Source: an uncultured Collinsella sp. (GTDB lineage: Bacteria > Actinomycetota > Coriobacteriia > Coriobacteriales > Coriobacteriaceae). From it: a stretch of DNA of 31,005 bases. Where the stretch lies: positions 1-31,005 of the forward strand of contig URTL01000008.1 in NCBI GenBank assembly GCA_900550785.1, read 5' to 3'. The position numbers and the translations under genes were made by a program. Shown in pieces: positions 14,904 through 21,189 of the stretch. A model generated the notes under the pieces. That model was not told the origin of the DNA. It saw only the letters and a program-made list of their open reading frames with translations, and ran no database searches. Each line of letters opens with the position of its first letter. Position 1 is the stretch's first letter.

Positions 14904-16901
14904 ATGGCCGAAAAACTCGGCGTCTGCTGCTCGCCAGGAGCGGAAGGCGGTGGGATCGACCTTTACGTGCGCTGAGGCGGGGACGTCGTACCATTTGACC
15001 GTATAACCGGCGCCGTGAGAGCAAAAGACCGAATCGGGCGTGTTGGGCAGATCGGCCTCGGGCTCATAGGCAGCCGCCTCGATGACGCGCTCGGCATCAT
15101 GGCAAGCCGCATAGCCGGCGAACTCTAGATACAGATGCCCACGACCACTCGTGTAGGCAGCCACCTCCAGCGCGTAATCCTGCACCTCAGATGCCGGCAC
15201 GCGACCCACAAGCTTCGCCCGGTCTCCCGCCATCGTCGGCGGCTCGTACTCGGCACCCATGCGCGTGGCATCCGAGAGCGCCCGGCCCACGCACTCCCCC
15301 GGCACCTCGAGCTCAAAGCGATACCACGGCTCCAACAGCACCGCCGCGCCGGCCTCACGCGCCTGCATGAGCCCCTGGCGAATCGCGCGGTACGTGGCCT
15401 GGCGAAAATCGCCGCCCTCGGTGTGTTTGGCATGCGCGCGGCCACCCGTGAGCGTAATGCGCACATCGGTGATGGGCGAGCCGGTCAGCGCGCCCAGATG
15501 ATCGCGCTCCATGGCGTTGGTGAGCGCCAGACGCTGCCAGTTAAGATCGAGCTCGTCGGTCGAGGTCACGGTGCCAAACTGCACGCCCGAGCCCGCCGGC
15601 AACGGCTCCAGGCGCAGATGCACCTCGGCATAGTGGCGCAGTGGCTCAAAGTGGCCCACGCCCTCGACCGGCTGCGAAATAGTCTCCTTATAGAGAATGC
15701 CGCCAGACTCAAACGCAACCGAAAGGCCAAAACGATCGGCCAACACCCGCTGCACGATCTCGAGTTGTACGGCGCCCATCAACTGCAGGTGAATCTGCTC
15801 CAGATGCGTATTCCAGCTTACGCCGAGCATGGGATCTTCGTCCGCCAGCTCAGTCAATGCTTTGAACACCGTATGGACATCATGTTCGCCCGGAAGCACC
15901 GTATAGGTAAGGACTGGCGCAATGACGGGCGCATCGCCCGCAGGCTCCGCGCCCAGGGCGTCCCCTGGGCGAACGTGCGCAAGACCCGTCACGGCACAAA
16001 TACCGCCAGCAGCAACTTCTTGGGCAAGCTCATACTTCTCGCCGTTATAGATGCGGACCTGATCGACCTTCTGCTCCCATGCCTCGGCACCGGAACGTCC
16101 GTCAATCATCTGCTTGGCATGCAGCGTGCCGCCGGTCACTTTAACCCAAGCCAAGCGCTCGCCGCGATCCCCGCGGCTCACGCGGTAGACGCGCGCGGCA
16201 AACTCTGGGAGCCACGTCTGTTCGCGCATCAGCGCGCATATGCCATCCAGCAGCTCGTCCACGCCTTGGTCCTTGAGCGCCGAGCCGGCAAAGCAGGGAA
16301 AGAGCTTGCGCTCGGCAACCATGCGCGACAGCGTTGCGACAGAAAGCTCGCCCGCTTCAAAAAACTCCTCGAGCGCCGCTTCATCCAACGCAGCAGCGTC
16401 CTCCTGAACGGTGCCGCCCGCCAACAGTTCGCTGGCATCCAGGCAGCCCTCGGAAAGACGTTGCCCAAGCTGTGCCAGCAAAACATCGCGGCCGGGATTC
16501 TCCAAATCGATTTTGTTGATAAAGATGAACGTCGGAATGTCATAGCGCGCAAGCAGGCGCCACAGGGTTTCGGTGTGCCCCTGCACGCCGTCGTTGGCAC
16601 CCACAACCAAAATCGCATAGTCGAGCGCGCGCAGCGTGCGCTCCGCCTCGGCCGAAAAATCGACGTGGCCGGGCGCATCCACAAGCATGACGCGGGTATC
16701 GCCGTGGTCGAGCACGGCCTGCGACGAGAAGATCGTAATGCCGCGCTCGCGCTCGATCGCATTAGTGTCCAGGTGCGAATCGCCATCGTCAACGCGGCCG
16801 CGCTTGCGAATGCGACCCGCGTTGAACAGCATGGCCTCGGCCAGCGTGGTCTTGCCGGCATCGACATGCGCCAAGATTCCAACGACCGCTTGCTTCGACA
16901 T
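14898..16901 (-). CDS. TetM/EF-G-like translation factor GTPase
   Basis: A 667-residue translational GTPase related to ribosomal protection proteins. G motifs: AHVDAGKTT (11-19), RERGITI (51-57), DAPGH (75-79) and NKID (129-132). Domains II to V of the EF-G/TetM plan follow. In Tet(M) the domain IV tip needed to dislodge tetracycline reads SPVST before PADFR; here the matching place is AHAKHTEGGDFR (about 489-500). The end has NTPDSVFCSHGAGYTVKWY instead of the Tet(M) tail. Both marks fit the chromosomal Tet(M)-like group of gut anaerobes whose role is unclear, so resistance should not be assumed. The ATG at 16901 is preceded by AGGAGAG. No tet-type leader peptide was seen. Confidence 0.88.
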   Translation of the reverse strand: MSKQAVVGILAHVDAGKTTLAEAMLFNAGRIRKRGRVDDGDSHLDTNAIERERGITIFSSQAVLDHGDTRVMLVDAPGHVDFSAEAERTLRALDYAILVVGANDGVQGHTETLWRLLARYDIPTFIFINKIDLENPGRDVLLAQLGQRLSEGCLDASELLAGGTVQEDAAALDEAALEEFFEAGELSVATLSRMVAERKLFPCFAGSALKDQGVDELLDGICALMREQTWLPEFAARVYRVSRGDRGERLAWVKVTGGTLHAKQMIDGRSGAEAWEQKVDQVRIYNGEKYELAQEVAAGGICAVTGLAHVRPGDALGAEPAGDAPVIAPVLTYTVLPGEHDVHTVFKALTELADEDPMLGVSWNTHLEQIHLQLMGAVQLEIVQRVLADRFGLSVAFESGGILYKETISQPVEGVGHFEPLRHYAEVHLRLEPLPAGSGVQFGTVTSTDELDLNWQRLALTNAMERDHLGALTGSPITDVRITLTGGRAHAKHTEGGDFRQATYRAIRQGLMQAREAGAAVLLEPWYRFELEVPGECVGRALSDATRMGAEYEPPTMAGDRAKLVGRVPASEVQDYALEVAAYTSGRGHLYLEFAGYAACHDAERVIEAAAYEPEADLPNTPDSVFCSHGAGYTVKWYDVPASAHVKVDPTAFRSWRAADAEFFGHR

Positions 16902-16965
16902 GGCTCTCCTCTTATTACAAGCCCATCGCACGCGGCAACGGGCGTTCACGCTCCACACTGGATGA

Positions 16966-17046
16966 TACAATTTACGGGCCGGCGGGCGAAGCGGGCCCTA
17001 TCCCCCGACCGAGCTCATCGCCCCGCGTTGCCGCGCGGCGATTTTC
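16966..17046 (+). ncRNA. Possible short RNA divergent from the TetM-like gene
   Basis: On the plus strand a TACAAT (16966-16971) could serve as -10 element, although the -35 region is poor. A terminator-like hairpin follows, ATCGCCCCGCG (17017-17027), loop TTGC and CGCGCGGCGAT (17032-17042) with one mismatch, then TTTT (17042-17045 in part). No plus-strand gene ends here. The pair of signals would define a transcript of about 70 bases. This is a prediction from signals only. Confidence 0.3.
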
Positions 17047-17063
17047 GTAGGTTCGCGCCTTGC

Positions 17064-17128
17064 GAAAGCCGGCTTTCAAAACAGCGCAGCGAACGAAAAT
17101 GGCCCCGGGTGGGACCATTTTCGTTCGC
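17064..17128. repeat. Strong inverted repeats between the GNAT and TetM-like genes
   Basis: GAAAGCCGGCTTTC (17064-17077) is a perfect 14-base palindrome. GCGAACGAAAATGG (17089-17102) and its exact complement (17115-17128) form a 14-base-pair stem with a 12-base loop, 28 bases after the end of the minus-strand GNAT gene. The larger hairpin could end that transcript, although no T-run follows. ATTTTCGT is repeated at 17041-17048. Confidence 0.6.
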
Positions 17129-17155
17129 ACGAATTATTGATATGAGGCGTCGCTC

Positions 17156-17647
17156 TTACACCTCGCGCAGCCAATCGAACGCAACACGCGGCGTGCCGTC
17201 TGACACATACACGATGCCGGCGCGCTCAAATCCGGCCTTGAGGCTCGCACCCTGCATGGGCAGGTTGTCCTGGTGCGTATCGATGCGCAGGTGATCGGCA
17301 CGCTCTTTGGCAAAGGCAAACATCGCAGCCGCGATACCGTGCACGGTGCCGTCGGACGCCACACGGTGCAGCACGGCGTACGGAGTGTCGCTGCGCCATT
17401 GCCCGTCCTCAATTACGTCATAGCACTCGTCCGGGCCCTGTAAAAATGCAAACGTCGCCACCACGCGACCGTCGACTTCGCACACATAGCTGCCACCAGC
17501 GGCGATATCGGCTGCCAGCTGCTCGGCAGAAGGCGTGCCCTCGGGCCACTGCGTGGCGTTGCCATGCGCGCGCATAAAGGCGCGGGCCGCGTCATAGATA
17601 GCCATGACAGCGGGAATGTCGGTATCGAGGGTTTTTCTGATCATCAC
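17156..17647 (-). CDS. GNAT-family N-acetyltransferase
   Basis: A 163-residue protein with the GNAT fold order. An N-terminal IRKTLDTDIPAVMAIYDAARAFM helix-strand is followed by VDGRVVATFAF (strand 4 region), HRVASDGTVHGIAAAMFAFA (acetyl-CoA loop and helix, with a relaxed form of the usual Q/RxxGxG/A pattern) and LRIDTHQDNLPMQGASLKAGFERAGIVYV (strand 5 and helix). This NLPMQ...GF pattern is typical of small acetyltransferases acting on amines or peptides. The substrate is unknown. The GTG at 17647 is preferred because GAGG lies 7 bases upstream; an ATG follows at 17644. It is divergent from the zinc-ribbon gene and shares its operator-like promoter region. Confidence 0.82.
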   Translation of the reverse strand: MMIRKTLDTDIPAVMAIYDAARAFMRAHGNATQWPEGTPSAEQLAADIAAGGSYVCEVDGRVVATFAFLQGPDECYDVIEDGQWRSDTPYAVLHRVASDGTVHGIAAAMFAFAKERADHLRIDTHQDNLPMQGASLKAGFERAGIVYVSDGTPRVAFDWLREV

Positions 17648-17665
17648 GCGGCGACCTCACGTTTA

Positions 17666-17697
17666 TTGGTATCACTTTGACTGAGCAATGATACCAA
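17666..17697. promoter_or_regulatory. Operator-like inverted repeat in a divergent promoter
   Basis: TTGGTATCA (17666-17674) and its exact complement TGATACCAA (17689-17697) flank a 14-base centre in the 74-base gap between the GNAT and zinc-ribbon genes. A TTGACT (17678-17683) in the centre resembles a -35 box for the rightward gene. The half-site resembles the GTTGGTATAA repeats at 14841-14870. Confidence 0.55.
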
Positions 17698-17721
17698 CGT
17701 TTTGAGAAGGGCGCGAAGCAG

Positions 17722-18018
17722 ATGGGAAGCAAAAAGCGAGCCGCCTGGTCAAAGGCCAAAAGCGAGTTTTTGGGCGCTGCTACCGGCGGCGATATGAGCG
17801 ACCTGTTTGCACGCGAGGACGAGCGCCGCGACGCCCTGGATGCCGAGTGCGATGAGGCCTGGCGCTACAAGTCGTGCGAACGCAAAAACCGTTACGACAC
17901 GCGCGCCGAGGCCGAGGCCGTTATGGCCGAATGCGAAAACCGCGGGCGGCGTGGTTTGGCCTGCTACAAATGCGAATACTGCGGCGGATGGCACCTGACG
18001 TCGCACCCATGGAAATAG
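17722..18018 (+). CDS. Small zinc-ribbon-like protein
   Basis: A 98-residue, highly charged protein of unknown function. Residues 1-45 are basic then acidic and probably helical. The C-terminal half has KSCERKNRYDTRAEAEAVM (51-68), and then CYKCEYCGGWHLTSHP (81-96), with C81, C84, C87 and H91, H95 able to bind zinc. The same ending, YxCxxCGGWHLT, occurs in small uncharacterised actinobacterial and phage proteins. It starts 74 bases from the divergent GNAT gene and stands alone. A nucleic-acid-binding role is a guess from the charge and the zinc ribbon. Confidence 0.75.
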   Translation: MGSKKRAAWSKAKSEFLGAATGGDMSDLFAREDERRDALDAECDEAWRYKSCERKNRYDTRAEAEAVMAECENRGRRGLACYKCEYCGGWHLTSHPWK

Positions 18019-18066
18019 GCGCCTCATCGGCACGGCCCTGACGGAGCTCCAACCATCGCACGCAAG

Positions 18067-18771
18067 CTACGGGCGCGGCGGCACCAAAACGTCGTAGCGA
18101 ACGGCCTTGCCCGCAAGTTGATAGCTCGGCTTAACGCCGGCAAGCAGTGGCCCCTTCACCGGCCGCTTGATAACGACCTTGCGCGGATGCACCGCAAGCG
18201 CGGCTTCGACCAACGTCTCCTCATCGGCGCACGGCTGTTCCAGATGATGCAAGAGTTGGAACTTCTTTTTAACCGCCGCGCTCTTGGTGCGCTCGGGAAA
18301 CATGGGGTCCAGATACACCACGTCGGGAGCGGTGAGCTCGCCCCGCCCGATCAGCTCAGCTGCATGGCAAAGGCCGGCAATGCTGTCCTCACCCGCATGT
18401 AAGCGCATGCGCGACACGGCAGCCGCAAGCGCCGGATCATCTGCCGCGCGATCCAAGGCGTCCTTGAGGAGCGCCGCAATCACGCAATCCTGCTCATACA
18501 GATCGACGGTAAAGCCCGCAGCAGCCAGCAGTAGCGAATCTTCGCCAAAGCCTGCCGTGGCGTCAATCGCCCACGGTTGCTCGGCACCTTTTATGCGTGC
18601 GGCCTTCACCAGCAGCTCTTGCTGCAAGCGACCCTGCTTGAGTCGTGAAAGCATGCGGCCAAAATCGGCACGCAGCTCCATCGTGCCGTCGGTGAGCGTG
18701 AGGCCCTCGGACTTCCCGGTCAGCTCAAGCCCCGCGGCCCGAGCAACAGAAAAGGGATCGACGACGCCCAT
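18067..18771 (-). CDS. rsmJ: 16S rRNA (guanine1516-N2)-methyltransferase RsmJ-like
   Basis: A 234-residue Rossmann-fold methyltransferase. It shows the RsmJ features: LRADFGRMLSRLKQGRLQQELLVKAA (helix before the domain), the SAM-binding IDATAGFGEDSLLLAAAG (69-86), the acidic end of strand 2 in VDLYEQD, and the characteristic VVYLDPMFPERTKSAAVKKK (about 151-170) holding the catalytic DPMFP. RsmJ modifies G1516 of 16S rRNA using S-adenosylmethionine. The ATG at 18771 follows AAGGAGT. A 47-residue membrane protein gene ends 63 bases upstream on the same strand and may share the transcript. Confidence 0.88.
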   Translation of the reverse strand: MGVVDPFSVARAAGLELTGKSEGLTLTDGTMELRADFGRMLSRLKQGRLQQELLVKAARIKGAEQPWAIDATAGFGEDSLLLAAAGFTVDLYEQDCVIAALLKDALDRAADDPALAAAVSRMRLHAGEDSIAGLCHAAELIGRGELTAPDVVYLDPMFPERTKSAAVKKKFQLLHHLEQPCADEETLVEAALAVHPRKVVIKRPVKGPLLAGVKPSYQLAGKAVRYDVLVPPRP

Positions 18772-18834
18772 GGATACTCCTTAACAAGCAAAACGAATAC
18801 GTGAGCGCCGTTTATGCCAGCACCCAACCGTCCG

Positions 18835-18978
18835 CTATTGTCCCACATGCGACATGGCCCACAGCATCCCAATGCAAAGCACCGCCATCAATCCCGTACA
18901 CACGGCAGCAATCACGGAATCACCCATGCGCCTTCCCAACGACCGCGGCTCACGCACTTGCCCTGCTCCGTACATCAT
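18835..18978 (-). CDS. Small single-pass membrane protein (47 residues)
   Basis: This short gene has a perfect AGGAGG (18983-18988) ahead of two consecutive ATG codons (18976-18978 and 18973-18975); the second has the better spacing of 7 bases. The product starts MMYGAGQVREPRSLGRRMGD, a polar basic stretch, and continues with one hydrophobic helix, SVIAAVCTGLMAVLCIGMLWAM, ending SHVGQ. Positive residues before the helix predict the N-terminus inside. It stops with TAG. It precedes rsmJ on the same strand. No family is recognised. The combination of a strong ribosome binding site and a clean transmembrane helix supports a real gene. Confidence 0.65.
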   Translation of the reverse strand: MMYGAGQVREPRSLGRRMGDSVIAAVCTGLMAVLCIGMLWAMSHVGQ

Positions 18979-19132
18979 GGCTCCTCCTTGAGACCAGCTC
19001 TTACCATGGACCCATCATCGCAGCGCCGCGCATACGCTGCCATCGATTTGACTTACGCCCAGCTTTCCTTTTTGAAAGGTTGGACCGTGCAGGCAAGAGA
19101 CGCTTTCAAACGCATGCATCGCACCGTTGAAC

Positions 19133-19163
19133 TACAATGTGCTTCACCATATGTGCAGCACAT
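19133..19163 (+). promoter_or_regulatory. -10 element and palindrome upstream of a membrane-protein gene
   Basis: TACAAT (19133-19138) is a good -10 element lacking an obvious -35. About 13 bases downstream is a perfect palindrome ATGTGC-A-GCACAT (19151-19163), placed where a repressor would block early transcription. The gene starts at 19206. The rest of 18979-19205 shows no gene. Confidence 0.45.
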
Positions 19164-19205
19164 GAGGTGCGCCAGGTTGGCGTACTCGTATCGAAAGGAC
19201 CAGCC

Positions 19206-19607
19206 ATGAGCTCCGCTCGTAAGACTCTCAAAATCCTTGCCCTCATCTATTTTGTTTTGGGCATCGTCAGCCTCGTCATTGGAATCACCGGCGTCGCGAC
19301 CGGCAACCTCGATTCCACGTACGGGTCGAACGCCATGCTCGCTGCGGTCGTGCTGGTCGCCAAGGGCATTGTCGATCTTGCCGCAGGCGTTGCGGGCATC
19401 AAGGGCGCCAACAAGCCTTCGCAGGTAGACGGCGCATTTAAGCTCGGTATCGTTGCCGCGGCAGCCACGCTCCTCCAGGCCGTGTTCACGCTTCCCGCGC
19501 TCGGCGGCAGCTCCGTCAATATCGTCGCCTTTGTCATCGTGGTGTACGACCTGTTCTTTGTTCAGCAGGCACACGCCGTTAAGGCCGAGAACAAGGACCG
19601 CCTGTAA
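19206..19607 (+). CDS. Small four-helix membrane protein of unknown function
   Basis: A 133-residue hydrophobic protein with four predicted membrane helices: ILALIYFVLGIVSLVIGITGVA (about 10-31), AMLAAVVLVAKGIVDLAAGVAGI (about 45-67), LGIVAAAATLLQAVFTLPAL (about 82-101) and VNIVAFVIVVYDLFFVQQAHAV (about 106-127). Loops are short and the C-terminus is charged (KAENKDRL). It resembles small DUF308-like integral membrane proteins but no specific family is certain. The ATG at 19206 follows GAAAGGA at a normal distance; an upstream in-frame ATG at 19137 overlaps the promoter and is unlikely. Its terminator has been split by the insertion sequence that follows. Confidence 0.78.
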   Translation: MSSARKTLKILALIYFVLGIVSLVIGITGVATGNLDSTYGSNAMLAAVVLVAKGIVDLAAGVAGIKGANKPSQVDGAFKLGIVAAAATLLQAVFTLPALGGSSVNIVAFVIVVYDLFFVQQAHAVKAENKDRL

Positions 19608-19648
19608 GCGCCCGCTTCTCATAACCTCTGTTTCAGCCAAGCAACTAA

Positions 19649-19667
19649 AAAGGGCCGATCGCGCATC
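19649..19667. terminator. Left half of a terminator split by the IS element
   Basis: AAAGGGCCGATCGCG (19649-19663) is one arm of a hairpin. The other arm, CGCGGTCGGCCCTTT, is at 21122-21136 beyond the insertion sequence. The last three bases (ATC, 19665-19667) are the left target duplication. With the IS removed, the arms pair with one mismatch around a short loop, forming a bidirectional terminator between convergent genes. Confidence 0.85.
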
Positions 19668-19691
19668 TGAACTGCCTCCCATTTCTTGGAC
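19668..19691 (+). repeat. Left terminal inverted repeat of the IS
   Basis: This 24-base end begins TGAACTGCCTCCCA and continues to TTGGAC. It pairs with the right end at 21 of 24 positions. It overlaps the left arm of a hairpin that can mask the orfA ribosome binding site. Confidence 0.92.
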
Positions 19692-19707
19692 ATGAGAAAT
19701 GGGAGGC
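19674..19707 (+). promoter_or_regulatory. Hairpin masking the transposase ribosome binding site
   Basis: GCCTCCCATTTCT (19674-19686) and its exact complement AGAAATGGGAGGC (19695-19707) form a 13-base-pair stem with an 8-base loop. The right arm contains GGGAGG (19701-19706), the orfA ribosome binding site. RNA started outside the element would fold here and block translation, while RNA started inside the left end could lack the first arm. Such protection against outside transcription is known from other insertion sequences, for example IS10 and IS50. Confidence 0.75.
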
Positions 19708-19714
19708 TTTCTTT

Positions 19715-20206
19715 ATGCGCGTTGATTTGAGAGTGAAGCATGATATCGAGGCCAGGAAGGCGGCCATAGGGCTCTTCGAGCTCGGGCACGGGTATAAATC
19801 TGCCGCGATTGCCCTTTCGCTTCCAGCGGAAGCCGTGAGAAGATGGCAGGAGATATACCGCGCGTTCGGGAGCGAGGTGCTGCTGCGCATGGACGGAAAG
19901 CAGGGCAGGTACACATACGAGCAGAAGGTCGCCGCCGCCTCCGCCGTCGTCGACGGCGGCATGACGAAGACCGAGGCGATGGCGGCGTTCGGCATAATGT
20001 CGATGTCGCCGCTCGATAAGTGGTGCGCGCTATACCGCCGGGGCGGCGCGGAGGCCCTGCGCCCGAGGCCCAAGGGCCGGCCGAGCGGTTCCAAGGCGAG
20101 GCCGCGGACCCGCGAGGAGGAGCTCGAGGAGCGGTGCCGTAGGCTCGAGGCCGAGGTGGCCTACCTAAAAAAATTACGCGCCCTGGTCGAGAGGGACGGG
20201 CTCTGA
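19715..20206 (+). CDS. IS150-type transposase OrfA
   Basis: A 163-residue protein encoded by the first frame of the element. It has two helix-turn-helix-like segments (about 17-45, SAAIALSLPAEAVRRWQEIY; and about 65-95, KTEAMAAFGIMSMSPLDKWCALY). A basic linker rich in proline and arginine follows (105-125), then a coiled coil EEELEERCRRLEAEVAYLKKLRALV (128-158) of leucine-zipper type. It binds the IS ends and regulates transposition, and is also the N-terminal part of the OrfAB transposase made by frameshifting. The ATG follows GGGAGG by 8 bases. Confidence 0.92.
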   Translation: MRVDLRVKHDIEARKAAIGLFELGHGYKSAAIALSLPAEAVRRWQEIYRAFGSEVLLRMDGKQGRYTYEQKVAAASAVVDGGMTKTEAMAAFGIMSMSPLDKWCALYRRGGAEALRPRPKGRPSGSKARPRTREEELEERCRRLEAEVAYLKKLRALVERDGL

Positions 20207-20212
20207 CCAGGG
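20167..20212 (+). other. Programmed -1 ribosomal frameshift signal
   Basis: A slippery heptamer A-AAA-AAA (20167-20173) lies in the correct phase of orfA. After a 7-base spacer, CCCTGGTC (20181-20188) pairs with GACCAGGG (20205-20212), and AGAG with CTCT inside it, giving a stable stem-loop. A shift of -1 at the heptamer enters the orfB frame, which is open from there. This gives a fused OrfAB transposase. Confidence 0.9.
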
Positions 20213-21078
20213 TGAAGGCCGAAGCGGTCGCGGCCCTGCGCGCCGAGGGGCACGCGCTCGGGCACCTGCTCGCATGCGCCGAGCTCAAGCGGTCGACCTA
20301 CTACTACGCCCTCGCGCACCCGCCGAGGCCCACGCGCGCCGAGCTCTGGGAGGCGGCCGCCGAGATCTTCTCGCGCACCGCCAACGGCTGCGGGCACCGG
20401 CAGATAGCGATGTGCCTCAGGGCGGAAGAGGGGGCCGTGATAGCCAACAAGACCGTGCTCAAGATGATGCGCGAGATGGGGATTCGCTGCGGCATCAGAC
20501 GCGAGACGGCCTACCACAGGTACAACTCGTACAGGGGCGTCGTCGGCAGAACGTTCGAGAACGTGATCGCGAGGGATTTCGACGCCGGGGCCCCGTGGCA
20601 GAAGCTGGGGACGGACGTCACCGAGTTCAAGGTGGCTGGCGGTAAGGCCTACTGGGCCCCGACGCTGGACTTCTGCACCAAGGAGATCGTGGCGAGCGAC
20701 ATATCGACCACGCCCGACATGGCCCAGCAGGCGAGGATGCTCGACGAGCTGCTGCCCAAGATCCCCGAGGGCGCCGCCCCGACCATGCACTCGGACCGGG
20801 GCTGGCAGTACCAGCACGCCTCATACACATCCAGGCTCGAGGCCGCCGGTATCGTCCAGAGCATGTCCAGGAAGGCGAACTGCATCGACAATGCCGCCAC
20901 CGAGCAGCTCTTCGGCCACGTCAAGGACGAGTTCTACAGGGGCCGCGAGTGGAAGACGTTCGAGGATTTCAAACGCGACCTGGAGGAATACATAGTCCAC
21001 TGGAACACGAGCCGGAGGCAGGTAAGATTGAAGGGCCTGACCCCGGAGGAGTACCGGAATCAGGCCCTTGCGGCCTAG
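20212..21078 (+). CDS. IS150-type transposase OrfB (DDE integrase domain)
   Basis: The second frame of the element encodes the catalytic half, about 288 residues when counted from a GTG at 20212; it is more likely made as the C-terminus of OrfAB. It has the HTH_21-like segment (GHRQIAMCLRAEEGAVIANKTV) and the rve-type integrase core. The DDE residues are D in GTDVTEF, D in HSDRGWQY, and E in the NCIDNAATEQLFGHVKDEF region. FEDFKRDLEEYIVHWN and the final RLKGLTPEEYRNQAL are typical of IS150/IS3 OrfB. No internal stop or frameshift is present. Confidence 0.92.
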   Translation: MKAEAVAALRAEGHALGHLLACAELKRSTYYYALAHPPRPTRAELWEAAAEIFSRTANGCGHRQIAMCLRAEEGAVIANKTVLKMMREMGIRCGIRRETAYHRYNSYRGVVGRTFENVIARDFDAGAPWQKLGTDVTEFKVAGGKAYWAPTLDFCTKEIVASDISTTPDMAQQARMLDELLPKIPEGAAPTMHSDRGWQYQHASYTSRLEAAGIVQSMSRKANCIDNAATEQLFGHVKDEFYRGREWKTFEDFKRDLEEYIVHWNTSRRQVRLKGLTPEEYRNQALAA

Positions 21079-21092
21079 TCGCTATTTAGGGC

Positions 21093-21116
21093 GTCCAAGA
21101 TTTGGGACGCAGTTCA
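21093..21116 (-). repeat. Right terminal inverted repeat of the IS
   Basis: Read on the minus strand it begins TGAACTGCGTCCCA and continues to TTGGAC, matching the left end at 21 of 24 positions. It lies 14 bases after the orfB stop codon. Confidence 0.92.
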
Positions 21117-21136
21117 ATCTCCGCGGTCGGCCCTTT
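21117..21136. terminator. Right half of the split terminator
   Basis: The segment starts with the right copy of the target duplication (ATC, 21117-21119) and continues with CGCGGTCGGCCCTTT (21122-21136), the second arm of the hairpin begun at 19649. Rightward transcription would have ended in its T-rich 3' side. Confidence 0.85.
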
Positions 21137-21189
21137 ACGTTTGCCCAGATAAAACCTGCCAAAATAAACCCGTCCCTTTTCGGGAGACT

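Larger units (their letters stand above)
19668..21116 (+). mobile_element. Complete IS3-family insertion sequence, IS150 group
   Basis: The element is 1449 bp long, starts TGAACTGC and ends GCAGTTCA. Its terminal inverted repeats match at 21 of 24 positions (19668-19691 and 21093-21116). The ends resemble those of IS150 (TGnACTGC then CCCATTT and TTGGAC). A 3-base direct repeat ATC flanks it (19665-19667 and 21117-21119), as expected for IS3-family transposition. It carries two overlapping transposase frames joined by a frameshift signal. Both ends, both frames and the target duplication are intact, so the insertion is recent and the element is probably active. Confidence 0.95.

Noticed and set aside
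14898..16901. Calling this a tetracycline resistance gene.
   Set aside because: The domain IV tip and C-terminal tail differ from Tet(M), and no tet leader is present; the family assignment is kept but not the resistance.
15135..17294. Long open frame opposite the TetM-like gene.
   Set aside because: It mirrors the strong codon bias of a well-recognised gene on the other strand and has no motif or ribosome binding site of its own.
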